NCBI GenBank assembly: GCA_002495625.1
Contig: DAGC01000013.1
Span: 160,326-224,325 of the forward strand
Origin: Methanobacterium sp. UBA375
Lineage (GTDB): Archaea; Methanobacteriota; Methanobacteria; Methanobacteriales; Methanobacteriaceae
Reading direction: 5' to 3'
Length of the DNA: 64,000 nt
The number at the start of each line of letters is the position of its first letter. Position 1 is the first letter of the stretch. Positions 7,935-20,119 of the stretch are shown here, one piece after another. The position numbers were made by a program, and so were the translations under genes. A model generated the notes under the pieces. The model had not been told where the DNA came from, did no database searches, and worked only from the letters and a program-made list of their open reading frames with translations.

Positions 7935-9059
7935 GTGGTAAAAATTATTGGAAAACGATCGTTAAGTATTATTTGTGTTGTAAGTGCAGTAATAATCATC
8001 TTTGGTTTGTTTTATATTTTTAATGAGGACACTGCACGTTCAAGCTCAGGTACTGTTTCCGTTACCGATGTTGCAGGAAGAACAGTCCAGGTTCCCGCCC
8101 AAGTAGATAGAGTCGTAGGGACAGGATGTTCTGACAGAGAAATAGTATATTTAAACGCCAGTGACAAACTGGTTGGCATAGAACAGGTGGAATCAAATTC
8201 TAATGGAGGATCCGGTAATTCATTGCCCTACATGATCGCTCATCCAGAGTTAATGGAACTACCCATCGTTGGCGATGCCAGTAAAAATATAATCAACTAT
8301 GAAAAAATAGCAGAACTCAAACCAGATGTGGTGTTTGCTAGAAGTGCAGAAGATGCTGAAACTATACAGACTAAGACTGGTATTCCGACTGCTGTTGTAT
8401 ATACCGGAGCTGTTGGAACACCTGAACAGATGGAAGATTATAAAAACTCTTTAAAAGTAATGGGTAAGGTGTTAGGTAAGGAAGACAGGGCCGATGAACT
8501 GGTTAACTATATCGATTCCTGCCAAGAGGACCTTAATAAACGAACGGACGGCGTATCCAGCAACAAAACAATATACATAGCCGGACAGGCCTACAGAGGA
8601 ACACACGGCATCACATCTACCAATCCGTTTTATCCCCCCTTTGAGATGGTGAATGCGGATAACGTGGCCAGTGCCATGAACACTACCACCAATGCAACCC
8701 TAAACGCCATTCAGATAGATAAGGAACAGATTATAACCTGGAATCCGGATGTAATCTTCATTGAGGGAGGAAGTTTAGCAACTGTGACCAATGATACCAG
8801 CAAAAACCCAGAATACAAGAATATTAAAGCTATACAGGATGGTAATGTCTATACAGTACTGACTTACTGTTTATACAGCTATAACAAGGATGAAATGATT
8901 GCTGATGCTTACTACATTGGAAAAGTTCTCTATCCAGAACAATTCAGCGATGTAGACCCCGAAAAGAAAGCAGATGAAATATTCACGATGTTCGTGGGTA
9001 AACCAGTCTACAGTGATCTAAAGGGACCGCTTGGTGGATTTGAAAAGATAGAGATTTAA
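7935..9059 (+). CDS. ABC transporter substrate-binding protein, BtuF/FepB type (copy 1)
   Basis: This 374-residue periplasmic-binding-protein family member is anchored by one N-terminal membrane helix (about residues 8-28). The mature domain begins with the family start [20 protein letters not shown] and contains [10 protein letters not shown] and the two lobes typical of class III metal-chelate receptors. It would capture a corrinoid, haem or Fe-chelate outside the membrane. The annotated GTG at 7935 lies inside the ribosome site AGAGGTGG. By alignment with copy 2, translation may really begin at ATT 7944 or 7947. Copies 2 and 3 are close paralogues. The ligand is unknown. Confidence 0.9.
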   Translation: MVKIIGKRSLSIICVVSAVIIIFGLFYIFNEDTARSSSGTVSVTDVAGRTVQVPAQVDRVVGTGCSDREIVYLNASDKLVGIEQVESNSNGGSGNSLPYMIAHPELMELPIVGDASKNIINYEKIAELKPDVVFARSAEDAETIQTKTGIPTAVVYTGAVGTPEQMEDYKNSLKVMGKVLGKEDRADELVNYIDSCQEDLNKRTDGVSSNKTIYIAGQAYRGTHGITSTNPFYPPFEMVNADNVASAMNTTTNATLNAIQIDKEQIITWNPDVIFIEGGSLATVTNDTSKNPEYKNIKAIQDGNVYTVLTYCLYSYNKDEMIADAYYIGKVLYPEQFSDVDPEKKADEIFTMFVGKPVYSDLKGPLGGFEKIEI

Positions 9060-9108
9060 TTTTTTCCATTTTTTGAAGGTACTTTACGGATAAATTAAGG
9101 GTGATTTT

Positions 9109-10227
9109 ATGGATAAAAAGTTAATAGTAGGTATTATCGCCATCGCGATACTGATTGGCGGAGTTTTAGTCTACACCTTTGGTGGAGATATTCCAGTTTC
9201 AAGAGAAGGCAACGTTTCTATAACAGACGCGGCAGGTAGAACAGTCCAGGTTCCAGCTCAGGTAAATAAGGTGGTGGGAACCGGATGTTCTGGTAGAGAA
9301 ATTGTGTATTTAAACGCCAGTGACAAAATAGTGGGAATTGAACATATGGAATCAAATTCAACAGGGGCATGGGGAAATCAGTTACCCTATATGATCGCCC
9401 ATTCTGAACTTCTGAAATTACCTATCGTTGCCAATGCAAGGACCGATACAATATACTATGAAAAATTAGCCGAAGTTGACCCCGATGTGGTGTTTGTTGG
9501 CACTGCAGAACAGGCAGATAACGTACAGACCAAAACGGGTATTCCTGCTGTTGTGGTATACGTTGGCGCGGTTGAAACACCTGAACAGATGGATAAGTAT
9601 AAGGAATCTTTGAAGATGATGGGTAAGGTGTTAGGTAAGGAAGACAGGGCCAATGAACTGATTAACTATATTAATTCCTACGAAGAGGATCTTGATAAAC
9701 GAACGGCGGGCGTCTCCAGCAACAAAACAGTATACATAGCTGGACAGGCTTATTATGGAACACACGGCATCACATCTACCAATGCATTTTATCCCCCATT
9801 TATAATGGTGAATGCGGATAACGTGGCCAGTGCCATGAACACCACCACCAATGCAACTTTACATGCAATTTCAGTGGATAAAGAGCAACTAGTAACCTGG
9901 AATCCTGACATGATCTTCGTAGAGGGGAGCAGTGCAGAATCGATGATCAACGATACCAATCAGAATACAGTTTATCAAAGCATAAACGCTGTAAAAAATG
10001 GCGACGTCTACGATGTCCTTCCATACTGCTTGTTCTCTTACAATAAAGATTCGATGATTGCTGATGCTTATTATATCGGTAAAATTCTCTATCCTGAACA
10101 ATTTGCAGATGTAGATCCAGAAGAAAAAGCCAACGAGATATTCATGAAATTCAATGGTGGATCGGGTGAACTGGTCTACAGCACGTTGAAAGCTCAGTAC
10201 GGCGGATTCAAGAAGATGGACATATAA
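9109..10227 (+). CDS. ABC transporter substrate-binding protein, BtuF/FepB type (copy 2)
   Basis: This 372-residue paralogue of copy 1 starts at ATG with an ideal GGGTGATTTT site. It has an N-terminal anchor helix ([20 protein letters not shown]), then [20 protein letters not shown]. Long stretches of near-identical DNA are shared with copy 1, for example around GGTAAGGTGTTAGGTAAGGA and the [16 protein letters not shown] segment, while other parts have diverged. It lies 49 bases after copy 1 and 48 bases before the methyltransferase gene, so it is probably one transcript with the permease and ATPase genes. Confidence 0.92.
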   Translation: MDKKLIVGIIAIAILIGGVLVYTFGGDIPVSREGNVSITDAAGRTVQVPAQVNKVVGTGCSGREIVYLNASDKIVGIEHMESNSTGAWGNQLPYMIAHSELLKLPIVANARTDTIYYEKLAEVDPDVVFVGTAEQADNVQTKTGIPAVVVYVGAVETPEQMDKYKESLKMMGKVLGKEDRANELINYINSYEEDLDKRTAGVSSNKTVYIAGQAYYGTHGITSTNAFYPPFIMVNADNVASAMNTTTNATLHAISVDKEQLVTWNPDMIFVEGSSAESMINDTNQNTVYQSINAVKNGDVYDVLPYCLFSYNKDSMIADAYYIGKILYPEQFADVDPEEKANEIFMKFNGGSGELVYSTLKAQYGGFKKMDI

Positions 10228-10275
10228 AGATGGACATCTGATTGCCCCCTTTAAAAGAATCGAGTGTGATAAACA

Positions 10276-11325
10276 ATGAACATTAATGATCGTCCAGATG
10301 TTTCAGCTGAAAAATTACAGGGCACTGTTGAGAATGCTTTAAATGGTTTAAAGATATTTAATCTTTTAAAGACCTCTATAGAACTTGGAATTTTTGATTT
10401 TCTAAACGAACCAATGTCTTGCGAGCAAGTTTCTAATAAACTGGGAGTTGAACCTATTTTAACTTATTATCTCTTGGAAATACTGGCAAAACTAGGTTTA
10501 ATGGATAAAACAGGGGAATTTTATAAAAATTCAAGGACAGCTGAAGTTTTTTTAAATTCCGAATCTGATTACAACAGAAATAAGTGCATACTATCCTTAG
10601 AAGGAAACGTTGATCTCTGGAATAATTTAAATCATACTTTACATGGCAAAATATCCCGGGAAGATGAATCCTTCTTTCCTGAGATCATACAGGTGATGGC
10701 TGAAGATTGTTTATCTGGTGAATTACATGATACAGTTGATTTAGTAGCAGATTGTGATGAATTTAAGAGTTCTAAGACTTTGCTTGATGTTGGAGGAGGC
10801 CATGGATTGTATTCTATAGCTTTCAGTCAGATGAATTCGGATTTACAGTGTTATGTTTTCGATTTTCCAGAGGTTTTAAAGGAAACACAGAAATTCATTG
10901 AAAGGTACAGTTCCAGCGTTTTAACTATCCCTGGGAATTTTTACAGGGATGATTTTGGCGGTAGTTATGACATGATCTTTTCTTCATACAATCCGGGAGG
11001 TAAAAACCCACAAATAGCCGAAAAAATTTATAATTCACTGAATTTGGATGGGTTATTTGTAAACAAACAGTACTTCCCAGAAGAGAGTAAAAATTCCCTG
11101 GGAGACCTCTTAGATAACATGGAATGGAACTTCACCAATTTTGAGAAGTCCAATAAAGCAGAAAGACGATTCAGCTTTAAAGGTGATTTAGGTTTCGAGG
11201 AATATTTAGAGTTTTTAGAGGGTCTTGGATTTTCAATCATAGGTACTCATGACATAAGCCATCTTAACACGTCATTTGGGACAAGGTCGGAAGATAAAGT
11301 CATAATAGCTAAAAAAGTGAGATAA
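10276..11325 (+). CDS. class I SAM-dependent methyltransferase, O-methyltransferase type (copy 1)
   Basis: This 349-residue protein has an N-terminal winged-helix dimerisation region (residues 20-90; [16 protein letters not shown]), followed by a Rossmann domain with SAM motif [16 protein letters not shown] near residue 168 and motif [10 protein letters not shown] near 193. The layout is that of the acetylserotonin/hydroxyneurosporene O-methyltransferase family. The substrate is unknown. The gene lies between a binding-protein gene and the permease gene, and its stop is immediately followed by the permease GTG, so it is translationally coupled to an uptake system. It may modify an imported or exported chelator or corrinoid. 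That is inference. Confidence 0.88.
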   Translation: MNINDRPDVSAEKLQGTVENALNGLKIFNLLKTSIELGIFDFLNEPMSCEQVSNKLGVEPILTYYLLEILAKLGLMDKTGEFYKNSRTAEVFLNSESDYNRNKCILSLEGNVDLWNNLNHTLHGKISREDESFFPEIIQVMAEDCLSGELHDTVDLVADCDEFKSSKTLLDVGGGHGLYSIAFSQMNSDLQCYVFDFPEVLKETQKFIERYSSSVLTIPGNFYRDDFGGSYDMIFSSYNPGGKNPQIAEKIYNSLNLDGLFVNKQYFPEESKNSLGDLLDNMEWNFTNFEKSNKAERRFSFKGDLGFEEYLEFLEGLGFSIIGTHDISHLNTSFGTRSEDKVIIAKKVR

Positions 11326-12384
<1,059 letters not shown>

Positions 12385-12386
12385 AA

Positions 12387-13145
<759 letters not shown>

Positions 13146-13360
13146 TTTAAGATTTAATCGTTACACAATAGTTACTAATCTAAGTAGTCTTTTTTAACAT
13201 TATTTACTTCATAAACCTATTAATATTGCTAATTTAGACCAAATTTTAGTGCCTCAAGTTTGAATTATATTTTCATATCAATTTTCCATCGAAAGTTTTT
13301 TATACCTATTTATTCAACTTTTGTTTAATTTTTTTCAAGTTATATTGAATTTGGCATGGG

Positions 13361-14479
13361 GTGATTAATATCAATCGAAAAATAGTTATAACCATTATTA
13401 TAGGGATTTTATGTCTTGGTGGGATTTTATATTTTTTTCTAGGTTTGGAAAAAGTAAGTTCAGATACAAGTACAGTTTCAATAACAGACGCAGCAAATAG
13501 AACAGTTCAGGTCCCAGTCCAAGTAAATAGAGTAGTGGGAACAGGCACTTCTAACAGAAATATAGTATATTTAAACTCCAGTGATAAATTGGTTGGAATA
13601 GAACAGATCGAATCTAATTCAGCCGGAGGATGGGAAAATCAGTTGCCTTATATGATTGCACATCCAGAATTAAGAAGTTTACCCGTCATAGGCGATGCAC
13701 GTAAAAACTTGGTAAATTACGAAAAAATAATAGAACTTGATCCAGACGTAATATTTGCCGGGAATCCACAACAAGCAGATGATATACAAAATAAAACAGG
13801 TATCCCAACAGTTGTTGTATACGTTGGTGCGGTTGAAACACCCGAACAAATGGACAATTATAAGAAATCTTTGAAGATAATGGGTAAAGTGTTAGGTAAG
13901 GAAACTAGGGCAGATGAACTGGTTAACTATATCGATTCCTGCCAAGAGGACCTTGCTAACAGGACAAGTTTTAGCAACAAAACAGTTTATGTTGGTGGGC
14001 AGGTTTACTATGGTGCACATGATATCACATCCACGAATCCTCATTATCCTCCTTTCACACTATTAAATGCAAACAATATTGCCAGTGTTATCAACACTAC
14101 TGCAAATGCTACTTCACATGCTCAGATAGATAGAGAACAGTTGATAAAATGGAATCCTGACGTGATCTTCATTGAATCTGGAAGTTTAGCAACTGTGACC
14201 AATGATACCACCAAACATCCTGAGTACAATGATCTTAAAGCTATACAGGATGGAAATGTCTATGAAGTATTGTCCTGCTGTTATGATAAGGATATAATGT
14301 TTGCAGATGCCTATTACATTGGAAAAATTCTCTACCCAGAGCAGTTTAGCGATGTAGATCCGGAAGAGAAAGCTAATGAAATATTTATGGAGTTCAACGG
14401 CGGATCAGGCGGATCAGTTTACGAAACTTTTAAGACACAGTTTGGTGAATTCAAAAAACTGGATCTCCGTACTCTTTAA
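13361..14479 (+). CDS. ABC transporter substrate-binding protein, BtuF/FepB type (copy 3)
   Basis: This 372-residue third paralogue has an N-terminal anchor helix ([19 protein letters not shown]) followed by [20 protein letters not shown]. The GTG at 13361 overlaps the ribosome site GGGGTGAT. Alignment with copy 2 places the natural start at ATC 13370 (Asn-Arg-Lys matches Asp-Lys-Lys). A DNA block around ACTGGTTAACTATATCGATT is shared with copy 1. It begins the second, duplicated half of the locus, 15 bases before methyltransferase copy 2, and has its own promoter gap upstream. It differs from copies 1 and 2 by losing the GCS motif Cys (TGTSNRN). Confidence 0.9.
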   Translation: MININRKIVITIIIGILCLGGILYFFLGLEKVSSDTSTVSITDAANRTVQVPVQVNRVVGTGTSNRNIVYLNSSDKLVGIEQIESNSAGGWENQLPYMIAHPELRSLPVIGDARKNLVNYEKIIELDPDVIFAGNPQQADDIQNKTGIPTVVVYVGAVETPEQMDNYKKSLKIMGKVLGKETRADELVNYIDSCQEDLANRTSFSNKTVYVGGQVYYGAHDITSTNPHYPPFTLLNANNIASVINTTANATSHAQIDREQLIKWNPDVIFIESGSLATVTNDTTKHPEYNDLKAIQDGNVYEVLSCCYDKDIMFADAYYIGKILYPEQFSDVDPEEKANEIFMEFNGGSGGSVYETFKTQFGEFKKLDLRTL

Positions 14480-14493
14480 TCTGAGGTGATAAA

Positions 14494-15543
14494 ATGAACC
14501 TTAAAGATCGTCCAGATGTTTCACCAGGAGAACTTCGTGACATTGTTGAAAATGCCCTAAATGGTTTAAAAGTATTTAATCTTCTTAATATTTCAATAGA
14601 ACTTGATATTTTCGATTTTTTAAACAAACAAATGACTTATAAACAAATTTCCGAAAAACTGGGAATTGAACCAGTGCTAACTTATTATCTTTTAGAGGCG
14701 CTGGTAAAATTAGGATTAATAGAGAAATTGGGAGAGTTTTATAAAAACACAAGAGCATCCCAACTATACTTAAACTCTGAATCTGATTATAATCAGAGTA
14801 ACTGTATGTTATTTTTAAAAGGGAAGGCTGATTCATGGAACAATTTAGAACATGCATTAAAAGGGGATTTATCTCGGAAAGATGAAAATTCGTATCCTTT
14901 TCTTATACAAGCAGTAGCAGAGGATTGTTTATCTGGAGAACTACAGGAGACCATTGAATTAGTGGCCAATTATAATGAATTTAAACGTTCAAAAACTTTG
15001 CTTGATGTTGGAGGCGGCCATGGGCTGTATTCTATAGCTTTCAGTCAAGTGAATTCGGATTTACAGTGTTATGTTTTCGATTTTCCAGAGGTTTTAAAGG
15101 AAACACAGAAATTCATTGAAAGGTACAACTCCAATGTTTTGACTATTCCTGGAAATTTCTATAAAGATGATTTTGGTGGTAGTTATGACATGATCTTTTC
15201 TTCATACAATCCGGGAGGTAAAAACCCACAAATAGCCGAAAAAATTTATAATTCCTTGAATTTAAATGGATTGTTTCTAAATAAACAATACTTCCCAGAA
15301 GATGAGAAAGATACATTGGAAGCTAATCTGGATAGCTTAGAATGGAATTTCACAAACTTTGAAAAGACGTCAAACAGCAAGGAAAGGTTTAGTTTTAAAG
15401 GAGATTTATCATTTGAAGATTATATAACTTTTTTAGAAAATTTAGGGTTTAATATAATTGATATTCATTATATAGACCATTTTAATTCACCATTCGGACC
15501 TAAATCCATAAATAAATTTATAGTTGCTAAAAAAGTGAGATAA
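14494..15543 (+). CDS. class I SAM-dependent methyltransferase, O-methyltransferase type (copy 2)
   Basis: This 349-residue paralogue of the methyltransferase at 10276-11325 has the same length and layout, a winged-helix dimerisation region followed by [15 protein letters not shown] and YVFDFPEV. Two separate 77-base blocks are identical between the copies (10833-10909 with 15051-15127, and 10960-11036 with 15178-15254), although the N-terminal thirds differ at many positions. The ATG has a strong GAGGTGATAAA site. Its stop is followed not by a permease gene but by a dead copy of the permease start. The substrate is unknown. Confidence 0.88.
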   Translation: MNLKDRPDVSPGELRDIVENALNGLKVFNLLNISIELDIFDFLNKQMTYKQISEKLGIEPVLTYYLLEALVKLGLIEKLGEFYKNTRASQLYLNSESDYNQSNCMLFLKGKADSWNNLEHALKGDLSRKDENSYPFLIQAVAEDCLSGELQETIELVANYNEFKRSKTLLDVGGGHGLYSIAFSQVNSDLQCYVFDFPEVLKETQKFIERYNSNVLTIPGNFYKDDFGGSYDMIFSSYNPGGKNPQIAEKIYNSLNLNGLFLNKQYFPEDEKDTLEANLDSLEWNFTNFEKTSNSKERFSFKGDLSFEDYITFLENLGFNIIDIHYIDHFNSPFGPKSINKFIVAKKVR

Positions 15544-15593
15544 CTAAGCTTCAAAGACGAAACAGTAACCGGTTACAAACCTTATGTGAAACA
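15541..15593 (+). pseudogene. relic of the duplicated permease 5' end
   Basis: Bases 15547-15579 are identical to 11329-11361, codons 2-12 of the permease gene (AGCTTCAAAGACGAAACAGT and onwards). Similarity continues more weakly to about 15593 and then stops. The GTG start has become CTA. This marks the right end of a duplicated binding-protein/methyltransferase/permease segment, most of which has since been lost. Confidence 0.85.
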
Positions 15594-15614
15594 TCGCTGT
15601 TGAAAATCATAAAT

Positions 15615-15669
15615 TTTCTATTTTTATTAAAATATATTCATAAAATTAATTAGTAATATATATTCATAA
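15615..15669 (+). promoter_or_regulatory. promoter with degenerate palindrome upstream of the 592-residue gene
   Basis: A 17-base element TTTCTATTTTTATTAAA (15615-15631) is identical to 18015-18031 upstream of the solo nifX-like gene. It is followed by an AATATATTCATAA half-site (15631-15643) and a near-palindrome at 15650-15669 with a perfect right half (ATATTCATAA) and an 8 of 10 left half. The ATG is at 15686 after a GGTGATCTC site. Confidence 0.55.
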
Positions 15670-15685
15670 TAATAACGGTGATCTC

Positions 15686-17464
15686 ATGGAAAAAGTAATA
15701 ATAGCCGCGATAATGGCTTCCACCTCGGAAGTAGATTTAATGTCCAATGACCGTATAGAAGCCCTTACTAAAGGGCATGGGATGTTGAATATTGCTGCGA
15801 TTTGTGCAGCCAATTCAATAACTGAAGATGTCCTTAAAGGGATTGAAATAAGGTTGACCGATGAAAACAGGCAATACCTGCCCATCGATGATGTGCTTAA
15901 AAAGGCCATAAAATCCGCAAAAATGGCCGGTGCTGATGCAGCCAATGCAGCATTAATAAGTGCAACGTTATGTTACCTGGCAGGTTCTAATGCACAAGCT
16001 GGAGTACCCGCAGGAAACAGGAAATTAGGGGCTATGGCCCGGATGATTGCGGGAGTTGACAGATGTGGCGTTCTGGCCATACCCACATCCAAGGCAAACA
16101 ACAAAATATCGGGTTACGCTGCTGTAAAAGCGATATACGATGATATTTTCGCCAATAAACTAACTGAAATCGATGGAAGTATCGTTCCCTTAGGCGTAGG
16201 GGGAGGTCCTCTATATGGACACGGGGCGCTTGGTGAAGATGAAGGTTTCCCTAAACTGGCTAAAAACGGAGCTGCTGCTGGAACAAGAGGCATGTTAACT
16301 GCCTATGCAAATGTGGGAATGCCTCCCAGCCCTATTCTAGCTGCCATATTTGGAGTGGCTGGTATACTGGAAATCGTTCACCCCGACTCTGAAGTTGGAG
16401 AATATTACGGAGAATTCTTTAAAGCCAACAGCGCTTATGTTGCTGGTGTGGGGGCAGTTGAAGCGGCAGGACTTCCAGAAAAACTCCATATCAGGGGAAC
16501 CGGTGAGGAATATGACACCGCACAGTTGGTGGGTGATTTAGGAGTGATTTTGAAGGACATAGGAGGACCATCAGTGATAGGTATGATGGTTTTCGAAGAA
16601 TTGCTGGCTGCATTTGAGGAATCCCTTGCAATCGGTGCTGGTTTTTCAGGTGGACCTCTGCAACCTCCATTAGGCCATATGTCCGCTGATGCCGTGCTCG
16701 CCATGAAGTTAATCATGGAAAATGAAGGAGACCTGGAAAAAGCTGCAGATAAAATAAGGGAAGTTAAAGAACAGTTCTGGCTGGAACCAGAAGTGGCCAT
16801 GATAGCCACCAACACCATCTCCAGAAAGGCAGAACAGGTGCAGAGGGGACCAGTTACCCGGGCCTGCATACTGGCCACCGATGGTGCACGGGCTAAAGGA
16901 GTATATGACCGTGCTAAATTCACCTACCAGCAGCTGGAAGCTGGTAAAGAACTGGATGAGATAGTCCGAATGCTGGATGATGAAAAACTAAATGAGGTAG
17001 AAACGGCCTGCAGTAACTTATTAAGCGGTATGACTGGTAAAGACATAAAAATCAAGGTCACAAAATTTGCAGGATGTGCCAGAAGAAAACCCAGCGAATT
17101 TTTAATGAAGTACTGTGGATTTGACACCGATGCAGATCTAGAAATAACCATCGATGGACAAAAAGTAATTCTCGAAGGATTGTCCCACAAGGTAATACCT
17201 GACGCTGTTTTAAACAAAAAAACAGATATACTTGAAGCGATACCTTTAGGTGCAGTTCCTATTACTGAGTTACAGCTTTCTGGTCACAGTATCATTAATA
17301 TAATCGTACCGGCTGCTGTTGCTGGAGCTATGGGCAAATTATCAGTTGATGATATAGGTACAAAAGTTATCTCAGGAGCTTATATTTCTTCAGCAATACC
17401 AGGGGGAAGTCCCAGAGCAAAAAAAGTTGCAAAACGTGCCAAAAGAATTATGTCTGAGTTATAA
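15686..17464 (+). CDS. unrecognised conserved-looking 592-residue protein
   Basis: I do not recognise a named family. The protein is soluble-looking and rich in Gly and Ala, with segments that look like a ligand-binding or catalytic core: GVPAGNRKLGAMARMIAGVD (about 108-127), LGVGGGPLYGHGALGED (about 172-188), GFSGGPLQPPLGHMSAD (about 319-335), and a Cys-containing CARRKPSEFLMKYCG (about 458-472). No signal peptide is visible. It has a good ribosome site and precedes a LarC C-terminal-domain gene by six bases. Both face an operator-like palindrome that also fronts atwA and nifX-like genes. A role in nickel or MCR cofactor work is possible but unproven. Confidence 0.8.
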   Translation: MEKVIIAAIMASTSEVDLMSNDRIEALTKGHGMLNIAAICAANSITEDVLKGIEIRLTDENRQYLPIDDVLKKAIKSAKMAGADAANAALISATLCYLAGSNAQAGVPAGNRKLGAMARMIAGVDRCGVLAIPTSKANNKISGYAAVKAIYDDIFANKLTEIDGSIVPLGVGGGPLYGHGALGEDEGFPKLAKNGAAAGTRGMLTAYANVGMPPSPILAAIFGVAGILEIVHPDSEVGEYYGEFFKANSAYVAGVGAVEAAGLPEKLHIRGTGEEYDTAQLVGDLGVILKDIGGPSVIGMMVFEELLAAFEESLAIGAGFSGGPLQPPLGHMSADAVLAMKLIMENEGDLEKAADKIREVKEQFWLEPEVAMIATNTISRKAEQVQRGPVTRACILATDGARAKGVYDRAKFTYQQLEAGKELDEIVRMLDDEKLNEVETACSNLLSGMTGKDIKIKVTKFAGCARRKPSEFLMKYCGFDTDADLEITIDGQKVILEGLSHKVIPDAVLNKKTDILEAIPLGAVPITELQLSGHSIINIIVPAAVAGAMGKLSVDDIGTKVISGAYISSAIPGGSPRAKKVAKRAKRIMSEL

Positions 17465-17470
17465 TATCCG

Positions 17471-17980
17471 GTGGGGAAAATGCTACTCATGACCACCATA
17501 GACGACCTGCCACCGGAAAGTCTGTCACATATCATCGATCGGACTCTGGAAAAAGGTGCAAATAACATCCATATTCTAAATGCCATCACCAAGAAGGGGA
17601 GGATGGAACATATCGTCCTTGTGGATACGGATGAAAGTTACCTGGATGATGTTTGTTCTCTCCTGGCCCTGGAATTCGGCACATTAGGGATTAAAACATT
17701 TAAATATGAGCATGTGAAGTTTCCTTTTGAAACCAGAAGCAAAAAGGTGATGATACAGGCAGACGACGTCCATTTAGAGATGGAAGTAGGGGTGAAATTT
17801 GTTAAAAAGGATGATGAAATAATTTCTCTCAAGGCAGAGTATGAGGATCTAGAATCCATGATAGTTGCACTCAATTCAAGGGGGATAGATATTCCACTAT
17901 CAAAACTCAAGACCTTAATAGAAGCGGAAGCCTATAAAAATGTATTAGAAGATAAAAGAATCTCTATTAATGTCAGATAA
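17471..17980 (+). CDS. LarC C-terminal-domain (DUF111) protein, stand-alone
   Basis: The 169 residues resemble only the C-terminal half of the nickel-insertion protein LarC. TIDDLPPESLSHIIDRTLEK matches the family's metal-site start, followed by a ferredoxin-like GTLGIKTFKYEHVKFPFET region and VKFVKKDDEIISLKAEYEDL. Full LarC proteins are about 400 residues and insert nickel into the lactate racemase pincer cofactor using CTP. The N-terminal LarC1 part is missing here, and the upstream gene does not look like it. It starts at ATG 17471, a few bases after the 592-residue gene. A nickel-handling role is inferred. Confidence 0.75.
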   Translation: MGKMLLMTTIDDLPPESLSHIIDRTLEKGANNIHILNAITKKGRMEHIVLVDTDESYLDDVCSLLALEFGTLGIKTFKYEHVKFPFETRSKKVMIQADDVHLEMEVGVKFVKKDDEIISLKAEYEDLESMIVALNSRGIDIPLSKLKTLIEAEAYKNVLEDKRISINVR

Positions 17981-18014
17981 AACCAAAAACCGATAATTGT
18001 AATTTTTTTTACCC

Positions 18015-18060
18015 TTTCTATTTTTATTAAATTTATATAGTTATGAATATATATTCTTTA
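18015..18060 (+). promoter_or_regulatory. TATA box followed by palindrome upstream of the solo nifX-like gene
   Basis: The element TTTCTATTTTTATTAAA (18015-18031) is followed by TATA box ATTTATATAG (18031-18040) and, one base later, the palindrome at 18041-18060. Its left half is perfect (TTATGAATAT) and the right half keeps ATATTC then diverges. The spacing between TATA and palindrome is close to that at 6875-6909. Confidence 0.65.
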
Positions 18061-18099
18061 TATGAGTCTATCAAATGAATTTTTAGTGGAGTAATATTC

Positions 18100-18459
18100 A
18101 TGAAAATAGCTATTACAACAGGAGAAAGGGGATTAAATTCCAATGTAAGTCCGGTATTCGGAAGAAGCCCCTACGTAACAATTGTATATTTAGAGAATAA
18201 CGAAATTAGAAAGGAAACCACCATGGAAAACCCGGCAAGACTTGAAAAAGGAGCAGGAAATTTATTAGCAGATTTCCTGGTAAACAAGGGGATCGACACC
18301 GTGATTTCTGGAGAAATGGGTCCAGTAGCCTTCTATATCTTAAGAAACGCAGACATCACCGTCTATAAAGCTTCCCCTTTAGACGTCCGGAAAAATCTGA
18401 AACTCCTTAATGAAGGAAAATTAAAAGAAGTAACCTCACTTTCATCGGGATATCCTTAA
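18100..18459 (+). CDS. NifX/NifB-family cofactor-binding protein, monocistronic
   Basis: This 119-residue single dinitrogenase iron-molybdenum cofactor-binding domain has SNVSPVFGRSPYVTIVYLEN near residues 14-33 and GIDTVISGEMGPVAFYIL near 66-83. It is a close relative of the proteins at 4725-5141 and 6056-6430. It stands alone between the LarC-domain gene and convergent atwA. It has its own TATA box and operator-like palindrome, so it is probably regulated with the DUF134-atwA operon. A job as carrier for a NifB-type cluster used in MCR activation would fit its context. That is inference. Confidence 0.87.
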   Translation: MKIAITTGERGLNSNVSPVFGRSPYVTIVYLENNEIRKETTMENPARLEKGAGNLLADFLVNKGIDTVISGEMGPVAFYILRNADITVYKASPLDVRKNLKLLNEGKLKEVTSLSSGYP

Positions 18460-18507
18460 AAAGAAAAAAAAGAAGGAGGGATAAGAGGAATATTGTATAT
18501 TCTTAGC

Positions 18508-20103
18508 CTATTTTTTAAACATCTTCTTTTTCTCTGTGGAAGTTAAATCATCCACAATAGAATCAGGTAAACCTGTTTTAAGTATTCTTCCGCCTCTCAT
18601 GAGGGAAGCACGATCACATACATCCAGTACGAAGTCCATATCGTGGCTGATGATCAGGAAAGTCTGATTGAGTTCCTCACGAGCCTTCCTTATGGAATCC
18701 GTGACCTGCACCCGGGTTATAGGGTCCATGGTACCGGTTGGTTCATCTAAAATGATGATGTTAGGCTCTTTAATCAAAACCTGAGCCAATGCCACCCGGT
18801 GGCGTTCCCCACCACTTAATTCATCAGGGAATTTGGAAAGGATCTCCTGGGCGTATTTTTCATCAAAACCAACCGCATTCAACACATAAGCGGCTTTCAT
18901 CCTGGCAAATTCAGCGGGTAGTTCCAAACTAATCGCTTCGGTGAGGTTACCTAACACATTACGATGAGGGTATAAACTGTACTCCTGGTGCAATAGGCCC
19001 AGATAAGGTTTAACTCTTCCCCTACCAATAGGTCCCTTCTCAGTCATATCGATCCAGTCGTCTCCTAATTTTACACCAATTTTACCGTTACTGGGATCTG
19101 TAAGGCCGTATAATATTCGAGATAAGGTGGTTTTACCCGCTCCGGAAAGGCCTACCACCCCGTAAATTTCTCCTTCATTTACCACCAGATCGATGTTATC
19201 GGCAGCCTTCACCACGCCCCTTTCTATGGAGTAGTAGTATTTTTTGACTCCTTCCATTTTGATGATGGGTCCCCCGGTTTTGAAGACTTCTCTTTTCTCT
19301 GGTAGTGGTACCTGTGCCAGGAATTTTTCCACCACTACTCCAGGTTCGCCCTCCTCTATTATTTCTCCTTTATCTATCCATATCACATAGTCGGAGAGTT
19401 TTCTCATGACTTCTGGCCAGTGGCTGGTGATGACCATGGTGGTTCCCTTTTCTTTCACTCCCTCCAGGAGAGCCTGGTGGATTAACTCCGCGGTTTTAGG
19501 GTCCAGTGTTCCGGTGGGTTCATCCGCGAGGAAGAGCATGGGTTCTTTGGCTATCTGTCTGGCGAGCACGACCCTCTGTTTTTCCCCTCCACTGAGGTCT
19601 CGGGCGATGTGTGTGATTCTGTGGCTCATCTGGGCCATTTCTATAAGGTCTATGGCCATATAAGTTGCTTCCTCTGGCTCATGGCCAGTTATGCCTTTCA
19701 TAACATTCTCTATAACTGTGTCGTCTTCGTATAATGCGAATGTCCTCTGCAACATGATGGATATTCTTCTTTTAATAGCTGCGAAGAGTAACCGGTCGCA
19801 GCTCCAGAAATCAACCCTTAATGGTTCGAGTTCGCATCCGCAGTCGCTGCACTTGGACCCTGCTTTTGACGGGCCGTCCACGATCCTACAGTCAGGACAT
19901 AAAGCAACGTTAAAATAAATCTTCCCACTATCTGGCCTGTAATCCTGCATACCGCGCAGCATATTAATTAAAACAGACTTACCAGCACCACTTCTGCCCA
20001 AAATACCCAAAACAGAGCCTTCCTCGATATTTACGTTTAAGTTCTTCAAAACTGGTACTTCGTTAAAAGATTTGGAAACATTCTGGATTTCAATAAAATT
20101 CAT
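18508..20103 (-). CDS. atwA: methyl-coenzyme M reductase activation component A2 (double ABC ATPase)
   Basis: This 531-residue soluble protein has two ABC ATPase domains. Walker A motifs are GRSGAGKS (about 36-43) and GLSGAGKT (about 307-314). Signatures are LSGGEKQR and LSGGERHR. Walker B motifs are [11 protein letters not shown] and [11 protein letters not shown]. There is no membrane part. A Cys-rich insert, CPDC near 69-72 and CSDCGC near 85-90, lies in the first domain. This architecture matches component A2, the ATPase that drives reductive activation of the nickel F430 in MCR with McrC, Mmp7, Mmp17 and Mmp3. It is 16 bases downstream of the DUF134 regulator gene, on the same strand. 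Confidence 0.92.
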   Translation of the reverse strand: MNFIEIQNVSKSFNEVPVLKNLNVNIEEGSVLGILGRSGAGKSVLINMLRGMQDYRPDSGKIYFNVALCPDCRIVDGPSKAGSKCSDCGCELEPLRVDFWSCDRLLFAAIKRRISIMLQRTFALYEDDTVIENVMKGITGHEPEEATYMAIDLIEMAQMSHRITHIARDLSGGEKQRVVLARQIAKEPMLFLADEPTGTLDPKTAELIHQALLEGVKEKGTTMVITSHWPEVMRKLSDYVIWIDKGEIIEEGEPGVVVEKFLAQVPLPEKREVFKTGGPIIKMEGVKKYYYSIERGVVKAADNIDLVVNEGEIYGVVGLSGAGKTTLSRILYGLTDPSNGKIGVKLGDDWIDMTEKGPIGRGRVKPYLGLLHQEYSLYPHRNVLGNLTEAISLELPAEFARMKAAYVLNAVGFDEKYAQEILSKFPDELSGGERHRVALAQVLIKEPNIIILDEPTGTMDPITRVQVTDSIRKAREELNQTFLIISHDMDFVLDVCDRASLMRGGRILKTGLPDSIVDDLTSTEKKKMFKK

Positions 20104-20119
20104 CTCTAATCACCTGACT

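Noticed and set aside
16435..17217. Minus-strand frames within the 592-residue gene
   Set aside because: They lack ribosome sites and family likeness, and the plus frame is intact with good initiation signals.
19818..19840. GGTTCGA-type word resembling a tRNA T-arm
   Set aside because: It lies inside atwA and no cloverleaf can be formed around it.
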